DNA of 28,480 nt from CAYGEY01 sp964349065 (lineage in GTDB: Bacteria; Patescibacteriota; Gracilibacteria; 1-14-2-50-48-13), in assembly GCA_964349065.1 (NCBI GenBank), contig CAYGEY010000012.1, forward strand, positions 1 to 28,480. The letters are read 5' to 3'. The notes beneath the pieces were generated by a model. The model searched no databases. It was not told the DNA's origin and saw only the letters and a program-made list of their open reading frames with translations. The position numbers were made by a program, and so were the translations under genes. Within the stretch, counting starts at the first letter, position 1; each line of letters opens with the position of its first letter. Below are positions 7,815 through 14,964 of this stretch, piece by piece.

Positions 7815-9509
7815 TTATAAAACTTTCCCGAGATTTTCTTTTTCTAAAACAATCTGTTCCTCTTCTATCTTCATAACAAGCGGAAGTATTTCAAGTTCTA
7901 ATCTAGTCTGATCAGTTATCTTTTTCATGACAAATTTATTCTGTCCTTCAGTCACAACCAAATGTTCTCCAAAATATACACTCAACCTCTTTGAGAAATC
8001 CGGAATAATAGGATACAACAATGTTGGCAAATTATAAACAACTTGCAACACAGAATACACCACCTTCTTCGCTCCAGCTTCATCCTCTTTGAATAATTTC
8101 CAAAATTCATGTTTAGTTAAATATTCATTACAAAATTCACAAAGCTCCACAACAGCAAGTAATGCCTCCCGTACTTTAGAATGACGATAACTTTTCTCCA
8201 CTTTTACAAATGTCTCTTCCAATTTTTTCAAAACATCCTCATCCAACTCCTGATCTCCAGACACCGCCTCACCAAAATTCTTCACAGTAAATGTCAGGAC
8301 TCTGTGCACCAAATTCCCTATCTTTGCCATGAACACTCCATTGGTCACATTCATAAAATCATCCCACCGAAACGATGTTTGATCGTTACCAACCATAATA
8401 TATGCTAAATAAAACCGGATACTATCCAATGAATACGTGACTAGCATATGCTCCACATCCACGATCCAGTTGCGACTTTTAGAAATCTTCTGTCCTTCAA
8501 GCATAAGAAATTTATTCACGAATACCTCAGTTGGAAGTGTATAATTATGTGCAGTTCCCAGTAGTTGAGACGGCCAATTAATAGTGTGAAAAACAAGATT
8601 ATCTTCACCAACAAAGTACACACTTTCAGATGTATTTCCTTCAAAAAAATCTTCCCAATTTTGATCATGCAATTTTGCCCATTCCTTACATGCAGAAAGA
8701 TATCCAATCACTGCCTCAAACCACACATAAAAAACTTTATTTTCAATTCCGGAAATATGCATATCAGTTGATATTTTATCAACTGGAATTGAAACTCCAT
8801 AACTCATATCTCGCGTGATAGCGCGGCTTCTTAAACCGTCCTTCAACCATCCTCTCGTTTCAGAGAGTATCCACTCTGGCCAAGTGCCATCTTTTGTTAA
8901 TAACCAATCTCCAAGTTTTCCCTCAAGTTTCCCAAGTTCTAAAACATAATTTTCTGTTTCTCTCACCACAAGACTATCTCCAGTCGTCTTTGATTTCGGA
9001 TTTTTCAATTCCAGACTATCAATCAGCTTTCCGCAATTATCACACTGGTCCCCTCTTGCAGAATCAAAACCGCAAAATGGACAAGTTCCTTCCACATATC
9101 TGTCCTGCATAAATTTTTGTTCCTGTTCACTAAAAAGCTGTTTTGACACTTCTCTTCCTATGTATCCATTTTTCAAAAGGGTTAAAAACATTTCATGAAC
9201 AGTCTCTGTATGATTTGCTGTAGCTGTTGTTGTAAAAAGCGAATATTCAATATGAAGATCCTGAAGCAACTGTGAATTGAGTGCATGATATTGCTCTGCA
9301 TGGTACTCCGGAGCCACTCCTGCCTTCTCAGCCGCAAGTGTGATCGGGGTCCCATGCATATCACTCCCGGAAACCATAACCACTCTATCGCCGCAAAGTT
9401 TACGAAATCTCGCATAAATATCCGCAGGATAATGAGATCCATAGAGGTTTCCGATGTGAAATGGTGCGTATGAATACGGCCAAGCAACACCTATGTATAC
9501 GTTTTTCAT
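7815..9509 (-). CDS. metG: Methionyl-tRNA synthetase
   Basis: MetRS charges initiator and elongator tRNA with methionine. The class I signatures are seen: VAWPYSYAPFHIGN (the HIGH-type motif, about residue 18) and GQKISKS (the KMSKS-type motif, about 335). A four-cysteine zinc knuckle (CPFCG ... CDNCG, about 140-160) lies in the connective insertion, followed by the helical anticodon-binding domain. The ATG at 9509 begins MKNVYIGVAWPY, the normal N-terminus, and gives 564 residues; the frame is open up to an ATG at 9590, but those 27 extra residues look unlike the family. No C-terminal tRNA-binding (EMAP-like) domain is present. TATTCTAAT just upstream could be a -10 box, making the mRNA nearly leaderless. 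Confidence 0.95.
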   Translation of the reverse strand: MKNVYIGVAWPYSYAPFHIGNLYGSHYPADIYARFRKLCGDRVVMVSGSDMHGTPITLAAEKAGVAPEYHAEQYHALNSQLLQDLHIEYSLFTTTATANHTETVHEMFLTLLKNGYIGREVSKQLFSEQEQKFMQDRYVEGTCPFCGFDSARGDQCDNCGKLIDSLELKNPKSKTTGDSLVVRETENYVLELGKLEGKLGDWLLTKDGTWPEWILSETRGWLKDGLRSRAITRDMSYGVSIPVDKISTDMHISGIENKVFYVWFEAVIGYLSACKEWAKLHDQNWEDFFEGNTSESVYFVGEDNLVFHTINWPSQLLGTAHNYTLPTEVFVNKFLMLEGQKISKSRNWIVDVEHMLVTYSLDSIRFYLAYIMVGNDQTSFRWDDFMNVTNGVFMAKIGNLVHRVLTFTVKNFGEAVSGDQELDEDVLKKLEETFVKVEKSYRHSKVREALLAVVELCEFCNEYLTKHEFWKLFKEDEAGAKKVVYSVLQVVYNLPTLLYPIIPDFSKRLSVYFGEHLVVTEGQNKFVMKKITDQTRLELEILPLVMKIEEEQIVLEKENLGKVL

Positions 9510-9632
9510 GAGTTTATTAGAATAATTCCACGCAATTGTATGGATTTTTGATGTTGTTGTGAAGAGGGAGATGATAATGTACTTCCCCATACAATAATTT
9601 TTTATTTATGCATGTGGGTTTAATCTAAACAT

Positions 9633-9661
9633 TTGCCTGTTATTAGTAAATGTTTTATATT
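9633..9661 (+). promoter_or_regulatory. Candidate promoter of the solitary lipoprotein-like gene
   Basis: TTGCCT (9633-9638), a 17-base spacer and TATATT (9656-9661) form a good sigma-70-type promoter about 40 bases before the ATG at 9702. It lies in the divergent gap with metG. Confidence 0.5.
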
Positions 9662-9701
9662 TGTGTCAAATATTAAAAGTCTAAAGAAAGAATGGTAACT
9701 T

Positions 9702-10274
9702 ATGAAGAAATTAAATCTTCCCCTTTTGTCGATTGTAATCTCCATGTTTTTTTCAAACGGTTGTGCGGCCCTCGTAGGCTATGATCCAGAAAAAAATACT
9801 GAGGCCTACCCTCAGATCAATGCAGACATGCACGACCAGGCAATGGCCTACTTATGTGCAAAACCGATCTATGGGCCGGGTAGAGATCTTCTCTGCCAGC
9901 CACAAATCGTTTTTACCATGGGGCTTCGGCACAGGTTAACCGTTAATGATGCAGACTCTGTCAAAGTCAACGGATTCTACTTTGATGAACAAGTGATCAA
10001 AAGAAAACTGTATATTCTTTGGAAACAAAAACCAAAAATCTACGATCAATTGATTCGGGACATCATTGCCACCAATTCAACCAGCCTTGTGGATTTCTAC
10101 GTGAATCGACATTACACGGGGATTACAGATCAAAACCCTGAAGGCACGGCACAGATCATTGGAACAACTGCCACGCAGGATACCAACACCGAACTACGGG
10201 CTTTACTAAAACAAAACCCAATTCCAAAGGCCCAACCTGGATACGGCTACACCTACGGAAACGGAAATTTCTAA
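9702..10274 (+). CDS. Unknown exported protein, probable lipoprotein
   Basis: A 190-residue protein with a short positive start and hydrophobic stretch (MKKLNLPLLSIVISMFFSNGC), giving an export signal whose cysteine at 21 could be lipidated; SNGC is only a loose lipobox. The mature part contains two further cysteines (LCAK and LLCQ), which may pair, and helical segments with alternating charge. The tail is Gly/Tyr/Asn-rich (PGYGYTYGNGNF). No family is recognised. The gene stands alone between genes on the other strand, with its own promoter and a strong terminator. Several stretches look richer in G+C (about 45-50%) than the surroundings, which would fit later acquisition, but the contrast is modest and was only judged by eye. 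Confidence 0.75.
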   Translation: MKKLNLPLLSIVISMFFSNGCAALVGYDPEKNTEAYPQINADMHDQAMAYLCAKPIYGPGRDLLCQPQIVFTMGLRHRLTVNDADSVKVNGFYFDEQVIKRKLYILWKQKPKIYDQLIRDIIATNSTSLVDFYVNRHYTGITDQNPEGTAQIIGTTATQDTNTELRALLKQNPIPKAQPGYGYTYGNGNF

Positions 10275-10296
10275 CCGATGTGCCTCTTCCTCCCCC

Positions 10297-10332
10297 GCCC
10301 TCCAACCTAGCAAATTGGACGGGCTTTTTTTT
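10297..10332 (+). terminator. Rho-independent terminator after the lipoprotein-like gene
   Basis: GCCCTCCAA (10297-10305) pairs with TTGGACGGGC (10315-10324) around a nine-base loop, with one bulged C, followed by eight T (10325-10332). It ends the plus-strand transcript 22 bases after the stop codon and just before the 3' end of recR. Confidence 0.85.
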
Positions 10333-10336
10333 ATCC

Positions 10337-10945
10337 CTAAAAACTCACCCTCTTCGACAAAGCATTCGTGAGAGTCAATTCATCCGCATAATCAATATTC
10401 GACCCCACAGGCATACCTTTCGCAAGTCTCGTCACCGTCAGATCCTCTCTCAAAGGAATATTTTTCTTAATATACATCGCCGTCGCCTCCCCCTCCATCG
10501 TCGGATTCGTTGCTAAAATGAGCTCTTTAACATCCTCAGCTCCAAGCCTCTCAAAAAGTGGCATCATCGTCAAATCCGCCACTCCAATCCCATCCACCGG
10601 AGACAAAATCCCATGAAGCACATGATACAGACCTTTATAATACATCGCCTGCTCAAGCGCAAATACATCAATAAAATCCGCAACTACACAAATCATACTC
10701 TGATCCCTCGAAGTGTCGGAACAAATCGTACACATCTCACTCTCCTTCTCCATAATATGAAAACACTTCGGACAAAATGCGACATCCGTCTTGAGATGCG
10801 CAACACTTTCAGAAAACGTCAGCACATCTCTCTCACCCATTTTAAGCATGTATTTCACCAATCTCTGCGCGGTCTTTCTCCCTATCCCGGGCAACTTCGA
10901 AAAAGAATTTATCGCGTCTTCAACTGCTTTTGGAAATGCTGTCAT
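10337..10945 (-). CDS. recR: Recombination protein RecR
   Basis: RecR acts with RecF and RecO to load RecA on gapped DNA. The 202-residue reading from the ATG at 10945 (MTAFPKAVEDAIN) has the complete order: helix-hairpin-helix LPGIGRKTAQRL (about 18-29), a four-cysteine zinc finger (CPKC ... CTIC, about 57-75), a Toprim domain starting ICVVADFIDVFALE and containing HGILSPVDGIG, and the closing DELTLTNALSKR segment. An in-frame TTG at 10969 would add eight residues but overlaps an inverted repeat and is not favoured. No recF or recO is adjacent. It follows the PriA fragment on the same strand after about 150 bases containing the 90-nt inverted-repeat element. Confidence 0.95.
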   Translation of the reverse strand: MTAFPKAVEDAINSFSKLPGIGRKTAQRLVKYMLKMGERDVLTFSESVAHLKTDVAFCPKCFHIMEKESEMCTICSDTSRDQSMICVVADFIDVFALEQAMYYKGLYHVLHGILSPVDGIGVADLTMMPLFERLGAEDVKELILATNPTMEGEATAMYIKKNIPLREDLTVTRLAKGMPVGSNIDYADELTLTNALSKRVSF

Positions 10946-10951
10946 ATCATT

Positions 10952-10970
10952 GTTGTAAAAGTAGTACAAC
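10952..10970. repeat. Short perfect inverted repeat just upstream of recR
   Basis: GTTGTA (10952-10957) and TACAAC (10965-10970) form perfect 6-base half-sites around a seven-base spacer, seven bases upstream of the recR ATG. It could be an operator or a small hairpin at the start of the mRNA. A weak TTGCAC/TAAAGT pair with 17-base spacing lies just upstream on the minus strand. Confidence 0.35.
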
Positions 10971-10999
10971 TTTACAGAAAAAATGAAATTTGTGCAATT

Positions 11000-11089
11000 T
11001 GTTTGAAAAGGTCAATTCACCCTAGGATCGACTTTTGTCGCAACGAACGTGAGACAAGGAGAGCCGGATGTATTGTCCTTTTCAAACAA
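11000..11089. repeat. 90-nt element with 18-base inverted ends between recR and the priA fragment
   Basis: The arms at 11000-11017 (TTGTTTGAAAAGGTCAAT) and 11072-11089 are reverse complements with a single mismatch. The 54-base interior is richer in G+C than its surroundings and contains a small CGAC-TTTT-GTCG hairpin (about 11030-11041). It begins nine bases past the stop of the broken priA gene. No target-site duplication is obvious. It may be a MITE-like element, an RNA structure or the scar of a rearrangement. Confidence 0.6.
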
Positions 11090-11098
11090 TCCATATTC

Positions 11099-12061
11099 TC
11101 AAAGAGAAGTTTGCTCATATATTTTCTGATCCAAAGTATATAATGCAGTTTCCTTTCCATTCAAGGCATCAAACATCATTTCAACTCTCGGCGTTGCCGA
11201 ACCATACACTACTTTTAATTCAGGATAAATATCACTCATCATATCAAGCACACGATGCACATAATACCTTGGATGTTGCTCGTTTTTATATGTCCACTCA
11301 TGCTCTTCATCCACAACCACCAATCCAATATTTTGTATCGGAGCAAAGAGAGCGCTTCTTGACCCAATAACAATATCCACTTCTCCATTTCTCACCCGCA
11401 TCCATTCCTGACATTTTTCACCATCTGAAAGTTTGGAATGAAACACCGCAATACGATCGCCAAACACATTCATAAAATATCCTAACAGTTGTGGCGTCAA
11501 AGCAATCTCAGGTACTAAAATAAGCGAAGTTTTACCCTTCTTTTTCATATCCGTGGCCAAATGAGCATAGATTTCAGTTTTCCCCGCTCCCGTTACAGCA
11601 TGAATAAGCGACATCCTTTTTTCACTGCTTAAAATACTATCAACTATCCCTTTCTGTTCCCCTGTTAATTTCTTCAATCCTCCGGCAGATTCAACATTTT
11701 TCGGTAATAGTACTTGTACTTTTTTCTGTTTATACGTCCCCAACCAAATTTTTTCAGGAATACCTAACTTTACAACTTTTTGAAACGGCGATAAATAATA
11801 CTTTGCAATCTGCAATAATAGTTTCACTCTATCTTCTCCCACAAGTTTTCCAAACGGATGTTCAATCTTCCTCTGAATCATATGTGCCTTATATTCTCCG
11901 AAAAATGTTTCAGAGATTGACATCACCAATCCGCAATATGGCTTTCCTGTGACCTCTACCTCACACAAATCTCCGATTTCAAGCTTCATTTTCTCGGGCA
12001 CTTCAAAAGTAAACCCCTCTCCGATCATCCCGATATCATACAGTCCTATTTGCGCGTACAT
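11099..12061 (-). pseudogene. priA: PriA primosomal helicase, truncated: N-terminal DNA-binding part and first helicase lobe only
   Basis: PriA restarts stalled replication forks; complete proteins have about 650-750 residues. From the likely start MYAQIGLYDIG (12061) the frame has 320 residues. Visible are the N-terminal 3'-end binding domain (GEGFTFEVPE ... GLVMSIS), Walker A GAGKTEIY (about 155), PEIALTPQLL, the DEEH box in VVVDEEHEWTYK (about 250) and motif III GSATPRVE (about 287). About 25 residues later the frame ends in TGA. The zinc-binding module and second helicase lobe with motifs IV-VI are absent, and neither continuing frame downstream resembles them. It should therefore not unwind DNA. 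A terminator lies directly before the start codon. The in-frame ATG at 12103 would add 14 residues encoded by that hairpin. Misassembly at the adjacent inverted-repeat element is an alternative explanation. Confidence 0.8.
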
Positions 12062-12096
12062 AAAAAAAAACATGTGATGAATTTCAATCACATGTT
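12062..12096 (-). terminator. Strong intrinsic terminator directly before the priA fragment
   Basis: On the minus strand AACATGTGAT (12096-12087) and ATCACATGTT (12078-12069) form a perfect ten-base stem with an eight-base loop. The T tract (nine T including two of the stem) runs to 12062 and touches the ATG at 12061. It would end transcripts coming from the 3D-domain gene upstream. No promoter fits between it and the priA start. Confidence 0.8.
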
Positions 12097-12103
12097 GTAT
12101 CAT

Positions 12104-12268
12104 TCAAGCTTGTAAATCAAGAGGAGCTAACAACTATAAAGTCACAATAGAAGGATTCAAAAATGGTATAGTTCTAGGAGTCAAGGAAAGAGTGACGCAA
12201 CTGTATGTTTTATACAGTGAGGAACGATAGACGTAGACGACGAAGAAATATGCTATTTTTCAAGCCTT
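12104..12268. other. Intergenic region of unknown role, possibly structured
   Basis: This 165-base gap after the 3D-domain gene holds no convincing gene. It contains a perfect small hairpin CTGTAT-GTTTT-ATACAG (12201-12217, plus strand) and a purine-rich, repetitive stretch AGACGTAGACGACGAAG just after it. The part around 12172-12230 (CTAGGA ... CGCAAC ... GTGAG) shares short blocks in the same order with the interior of the 90-nt element at 11000-11089. A plus-strand frame of about 50 codons is open here but lacks a normal start. Confidence 0.35.
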
Positions 12269-13861
12269 CTACAGCCTAAACAACACTTCATTTAACTTCC
12301 CCATAGTATTCGGTCCTACTGTTCCTGCCCCAAGCTCCTCACCTCCCTGCACTACCTTCTGTTTCAATTGAAACTTTAACACAGCCTTTTCAGTTAAATC
12401 ATCATATACTCCACTAATCTGCCCTGAATAAAATTTCTGATCTGTCAAAAGTTGCTGCAATCTCTTCACCTCCATACCCCGATCTCCTTTATACAATTTT
12501 TTCGTAAATCCCCAAGTCTCTACATGCATATCCCAAAGCTGTGCTATATAATCCCTCGTTTCAACCGTATATAAACCATCATGAGTACTTAGATTCCCCT
12601 GCAATTGTATTTGCATCAATGCCCTCTTTGTATTTTCCCCGAACACACCCGTAAATTCTCCATCAAAAAATCCGAGACTGCGAAGTTTCTTTTGCAAATA
12701 GCGGGTCTCCATTGTGCTCACCGGAATAGGTGTACTTCTTGGACCAAATGATGAAATACTTACATTATTTGTAGTACCGACATCACTTGCAAAAATAATC
12801 TTTCCCCCATCTGGCATTGGAATATTTTCAGTTGCAATTGCTGTAGACACAAATTGATTTGTGGTTGCCACTGGATTTGAAACACTTGAATTTGCTTCTT
12901 TTACACTTTTTGTAGATATTCTATTAGACACACTTACCGTCTCCACCTTTTTCACTGGAATAGGAACTTCAGCTCCCATGCTTCGAAATGCAGTAGACTC
13001 GATGGTATCCATTGATATACCCCTCTTCGTTATACTATCAACTAATAGTTTTCTAGTTTGTGATCCAAAATACCCTGCAGCATGTTCACTATCACTCTCT
13101 ACTATATGATTATCCAATTGAAAAGATAGGACAGCAGAAATTGTATTCTGATCATAATCTCCGGTCATACCACCTTTATATACACCAAGTTTCAAAAGCG
13201 CTGCCTGAAGTACTCGAACATTTGGACCGTTACTTCCTCGCCCTAAGTCAGTAGGAAATGAGGCGGCTAAAGCACTCGTAACAATGGATTTCTCAATTTT
13301 TGAAGTATCCGCTTTTGCAATTTCAAGAGCAGTTGTCTCAGTTCTTGCGATAACCGGAGGTAAACCTGCATCAAAATTAAAACTATCTGCAACAGTAGTT
13401 GAAGTGAGAACCTCACCGGAAACCATTCTAACACCCCATCTCTGCGCTCTACGTAGGCCTTCTTCTCCATATCCCATCCAAACATCAATACGATCATATT
13501 CCTGTCCCTTTATTCCTTGATTAACAATCGCCCCCCCTCTATCGGCGATTGTTCCTATTCCAAGCCCTTCTAAATAAATTTTCGTTCCAAAATCATAATT
13601 CTTGGGACCAGCAAGCATCCCTACAAACACTCCACGACCTGAAGCACCGGTCTTTCCACCACCATTTAAAATAATATCCGCCTCATAACTCCCTTTAGCA
13701 TAAATAGTCTGACCGGGAAGTGGAGAATAATACGCCGTTACCTTAAACATTCTCTTTCCGTATGTAACAGCAGCAAGTGAAGTCTCAATTGCTGAAACAA
13801 ATATAGTTTGTAAAATAAATGCACTTAAGACTATTACTTTGAGAACTTTAGAAATCTTCAT
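12269..13861 (-). CDS. Secreted 3D-domain (DPBB) protein with three peptidoglycan-binding repeats
   Basis: From the ATG at 13861 the protein has 530 residues. A signal peptide (1-31, ending SAIETSLAA) is followed by a 3D domain (about 35-145): VTAYYSPLPGQ, YDFGTKIYLEGLG, IADRGGAI and YDRIDVWMGY carry the aspartates for which the domain is named and which in MltA/YuiC-like proteins form the lytic transglycosylase site. Three PG_binding_1 repeats follow, near 205-280 (NVRVLQAALLKLGVYKGGMTGDYD), 375-440 (RYLQKKLRSLGFFDGEFTGVFG) and 450-530 (EVKRLQQLLTDQKFYSGQISGVYD), with Ser/Thr-rich linkers. It probably remodels or binds the cell wall outside the membrane. The GTG at 13891 opens the frame further but gives a poor signal peptide. 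The transcript likely ends at the hairpin 12096-12062. Confidence 0.82.
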   Translation of the reverse strand: MKISKVLKVIVLSAFILQTIFVSAIETSLAAVTYGKRMFKVTAYYSPLPGQTIYAKGSYEADIILNGGGKTGASGRGVFVGMLAGPKNYDFGTKIYLEGLGIGTIADRGGAIVNQGIKGQEYDRIDVWMGYGEEGLRRAQRWGVRMVSGEVLTSTTVADSFNFDAGLPPVIARTETTALEIAKADTSKIEKSIVTSALAASFPTDLGRGSNGPNVRVLQAALLKLGVYKGGMTGDYDQNTISAVLSFQLDNHIVESDSEHAAGYFGSQTRKLLVDSITKRGISMDTIESTAFRSMGAEVPIPVKKVETVSVSNRISTKSVKEANSSVSNPVATTNQFVSTAIATENIPMPDGGKIIFASDVGTTNNVSISSFGPRSTPIPVSTMETRYLQKKLRSLGFFDGEFTGVFGENTKRALMQIQLQGNLSTHDGLYTVETRDYIAQLWDMHVETWGFTKKLYKGDRGMEVKRLQQLLTDQKFYSGQISGVYDDLTEKAVLKFQLKQKVVQGGEELGAGTVGPNTMGKLNEVLFRL

Positions 13862-13899
13862 GTGGTGTATGATAAATAAAAGTTTATACACATCGTATT

Positions 13900-13905
13900 A
13901 GTATA
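13900..13905 (-). promoter_or_regulatory. Candidate extended -10 promoter of the 3D-domain gene
   Basis: The minus strand reads TGATATACT, an extended -10 element with TATACT at 13905-13900, about 40 bases before the ATG at 13861. No good -35 box is seen. Confidence 0.35.
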
Positions 13906-14035
13906 TCATACACACGGTTGAGTAGGTATTGACTTAATCTTATTACTATTGGGTTATACTTAAATTGAGACTTATGTCCAGTATTAAATATGACATAAAT
14001 ATTTATTATTGTACTTTAATAAAATTCCCTTTTCC

Positions 14036-14063
14036 TTGACTTCTCCCCAATAATTCATATTTT
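14036..14063 (+). promoter_or_regulatory. Candidate promoter of the rpmH cluster
   Basis: TTGACT (14036-14041) and TATTTT (14058-14063) with a 16-base spacer lie about 30 bases before the rpmH ATG. Further upstream, TATACT near 13955 is a second possible -10 box. The gap 13862-14093 shows no other feature and no dnaA gene. Confidence 0.4.
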
Positions 14064-14093
14064 CAATAGGTAATAAATTAACTTCAACACGCC

Positions 14094-14234
14094 ATGCTAG
14101 GATCATTAAAGAAAAGAAAGAGAGCGAAAACACATGGTTTTCTTATACGTATGCTCACAAAAGGCGGACGTTCTGTATTAAATAGGCGAAGAGCGCGAGG
14201 ACGAAAGAAGCTTTCTGTTGTCAAATCTAAGTAA
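14094..14234 (+). CDS. rpmH: 50S ribosomal protein L34
   Basis: A 46-residue, very basic protein with the L34 core: KKRKRAKTHGFLIRMLTKGGRSVLNRRRARGRKKLSV. The usual N-terminus with a 'KRT.QPS' strand is shortened to MLGSL, because an in-frame stop lies five codons upstream. L34 sits in the large ribosomal subunit near the tunnel. It opens the conserved rpmH-rnpA-yidC-khpB cluster, with rnpA starting five bases after its stop. Confidence 0.93.
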   Translation: MLGSLKKRKRAKTHGFLIRMLTKGGRSVLNRRRARGRKKLSVVKSK

Positions 14235-14239
14235 ATCGC

Positions 14240-14641
14240 ATGTTACCTAAATCAAGTAGAATTTCAAAAAGAGACTTTTCCTTTGTCTTTCGTAAGGCAG
14301 ATGGAAGGGTCTTTTCTAAACATCTCACAATGATGTACAAAAAGAGCACATCATTTCAACTCGCTCCTGTATTCCCAAAAAAACTCAAACTATCATCAGT
14401 CACCATGCACTATGAGCGCAGAGTGTTGTATTCAATAATAAATACCCTCAGCCATGAAAAAAAAATAAATATAAAATTATTATCCGCCCATATACTTTGT
14501 ATGCCCAATCCAAGCTACCTAAACCTCTCATACGAAGAAAAAAGAATTGAATTAGAAGATCTCCTAAAAAAAGTCACCTCTCTTTGCAGTACTGAAAAAA
14601 AGGATATACTTTCTCCTGATATTTCCGACTCAACTACATGA
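14240..14641 (+). CDS. rnpA: Probable RNase P protein component, highly divergent
   Basis: RnpA assists the RNase P RNA in trimming tRNA 5' ends. The identification rests on place (directly after rpmH, before yidC) and on the N-terminus MLPKSSRISKRDFSFVFRKADGRVFSKHL, which matches the family's 'LPK..RL.k..dF..vf..g'. The 133 residues are a normal length. The central signature helix, normally containing RNRxKRxxRE, reads LSSVTMHYERRVLYSII here, so most of the RNR residues are missing. The C-terminus is a Glu/Lys helix followed by a Ser/Asp tail. It ends with TGA in an ATGA overlap with the next gene, indicating translational coupling. Confidence 0.7.
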   Translation: MLPKSSRISKRDFSFVFRKADGRVFSKHLTMMYKKSTSFQLAPVFPKKLKLSSVTMHYERRVLYSIINTLSHEKKINIKLLSAHILCMPNPSYLNLSYEEKRIELEDLLKKVTSLCSTEKKDILSPDISDSTT

Positions 14642-14964
14642 TTTCGGTCAAAGATTTCACCATTATCCGCGACACAACTCACAACGTGCTTCTCATCATA
14701 AGCGCACTCTTTTTACTATCATCGCTAGCACTCCTATCTAAAGGTAGCATCTTTCCTACATCAACTGCCAAAACTCTGCATGGATTTTTGCTCATGCCTA
14801 CTTTCTTTCTAGCACTTTTTGATGTTATCGCATCAATTGTACTGCGTATTTTACAGGGGAAACATACACCACCCGAAAGTGAAATCCCATCACAAATCCG
14901 CACTATCCTCTACACATTCATCATTCTTTCTATGCTCATAACCCTCCTATTTTATGCGATATAA
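14638..14964 (+). CDS. Small three-helix membrane protein in the rnpA-yidC cluster
   Basis: A 108-residue protein with hydrophobic segments at about 16-34, 47-70 and 88-107. Its ATG overlaps the rnpA stop by four bases and its end overlaps the following lipoprotein gene by 11 bases, so it belongs to the same transcript. It occupies the place where many bacteria carry yidD, but it shows none of YidD's conserved cysteine/basic pattern and is not that protein. The composition, with an amphipathic N-terminus and a polar loop HTPPESEIPSQ, recalls small integral proteins of unknown function in other CPR genomes. No function is assigned. Confidence 0.7.
   Translation: MISVKDFTIIRDTTHNVLLIISALFLLSSLALLSKGSIFPTSTAKTLHGFLLMPTFFLALFDVIASIVLRILQGKHTPPESEIPSQIRTILYTFIILSMLITLLFYAI

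Noticed and set aside
9510..9590. N-terminal extension of MetG by 27 residues
   Set aside because: The family N-terminus begins at MKNVYIGVAWPY (9509); the extension has no matching pattern and no ribosome site.
11000..11089. Integron attC site
   Set aside because: The ends do not show the GTTRRRY/RYYYAAC core sites and no integrase or cassette array is present.
10985..11098. A simple frameshift continuing priA downstream
   Set aside because: The other frames up to recR give only short peptides with no motif IV-VI or zinc site; there is not enough space for the missing part.
11095..11101. TGA at the end of the priA fragment as a recoded glycine (code 25 of Gracilibacteria)
   Set aside because: Large genes such as rpoB, rpoC, metG and secD contain no in-frame TGA and use GGN for glycine. 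Reading through the priA TGA gives about 28 further residues unlike PriA.
10613..11143. 176-codon plus-strand frame over recR
   Set aside because: It lies opposite a clear RecR gene with complete motifs and its translation has no recognisable feature.
12078..12230. Plus-strand open frame of about 50 codons in the gap before the 3D-domain gene
   Set aside because: It has no ATG, GTG or TTG at a sensible place, no ribosome site and no family resemblance.
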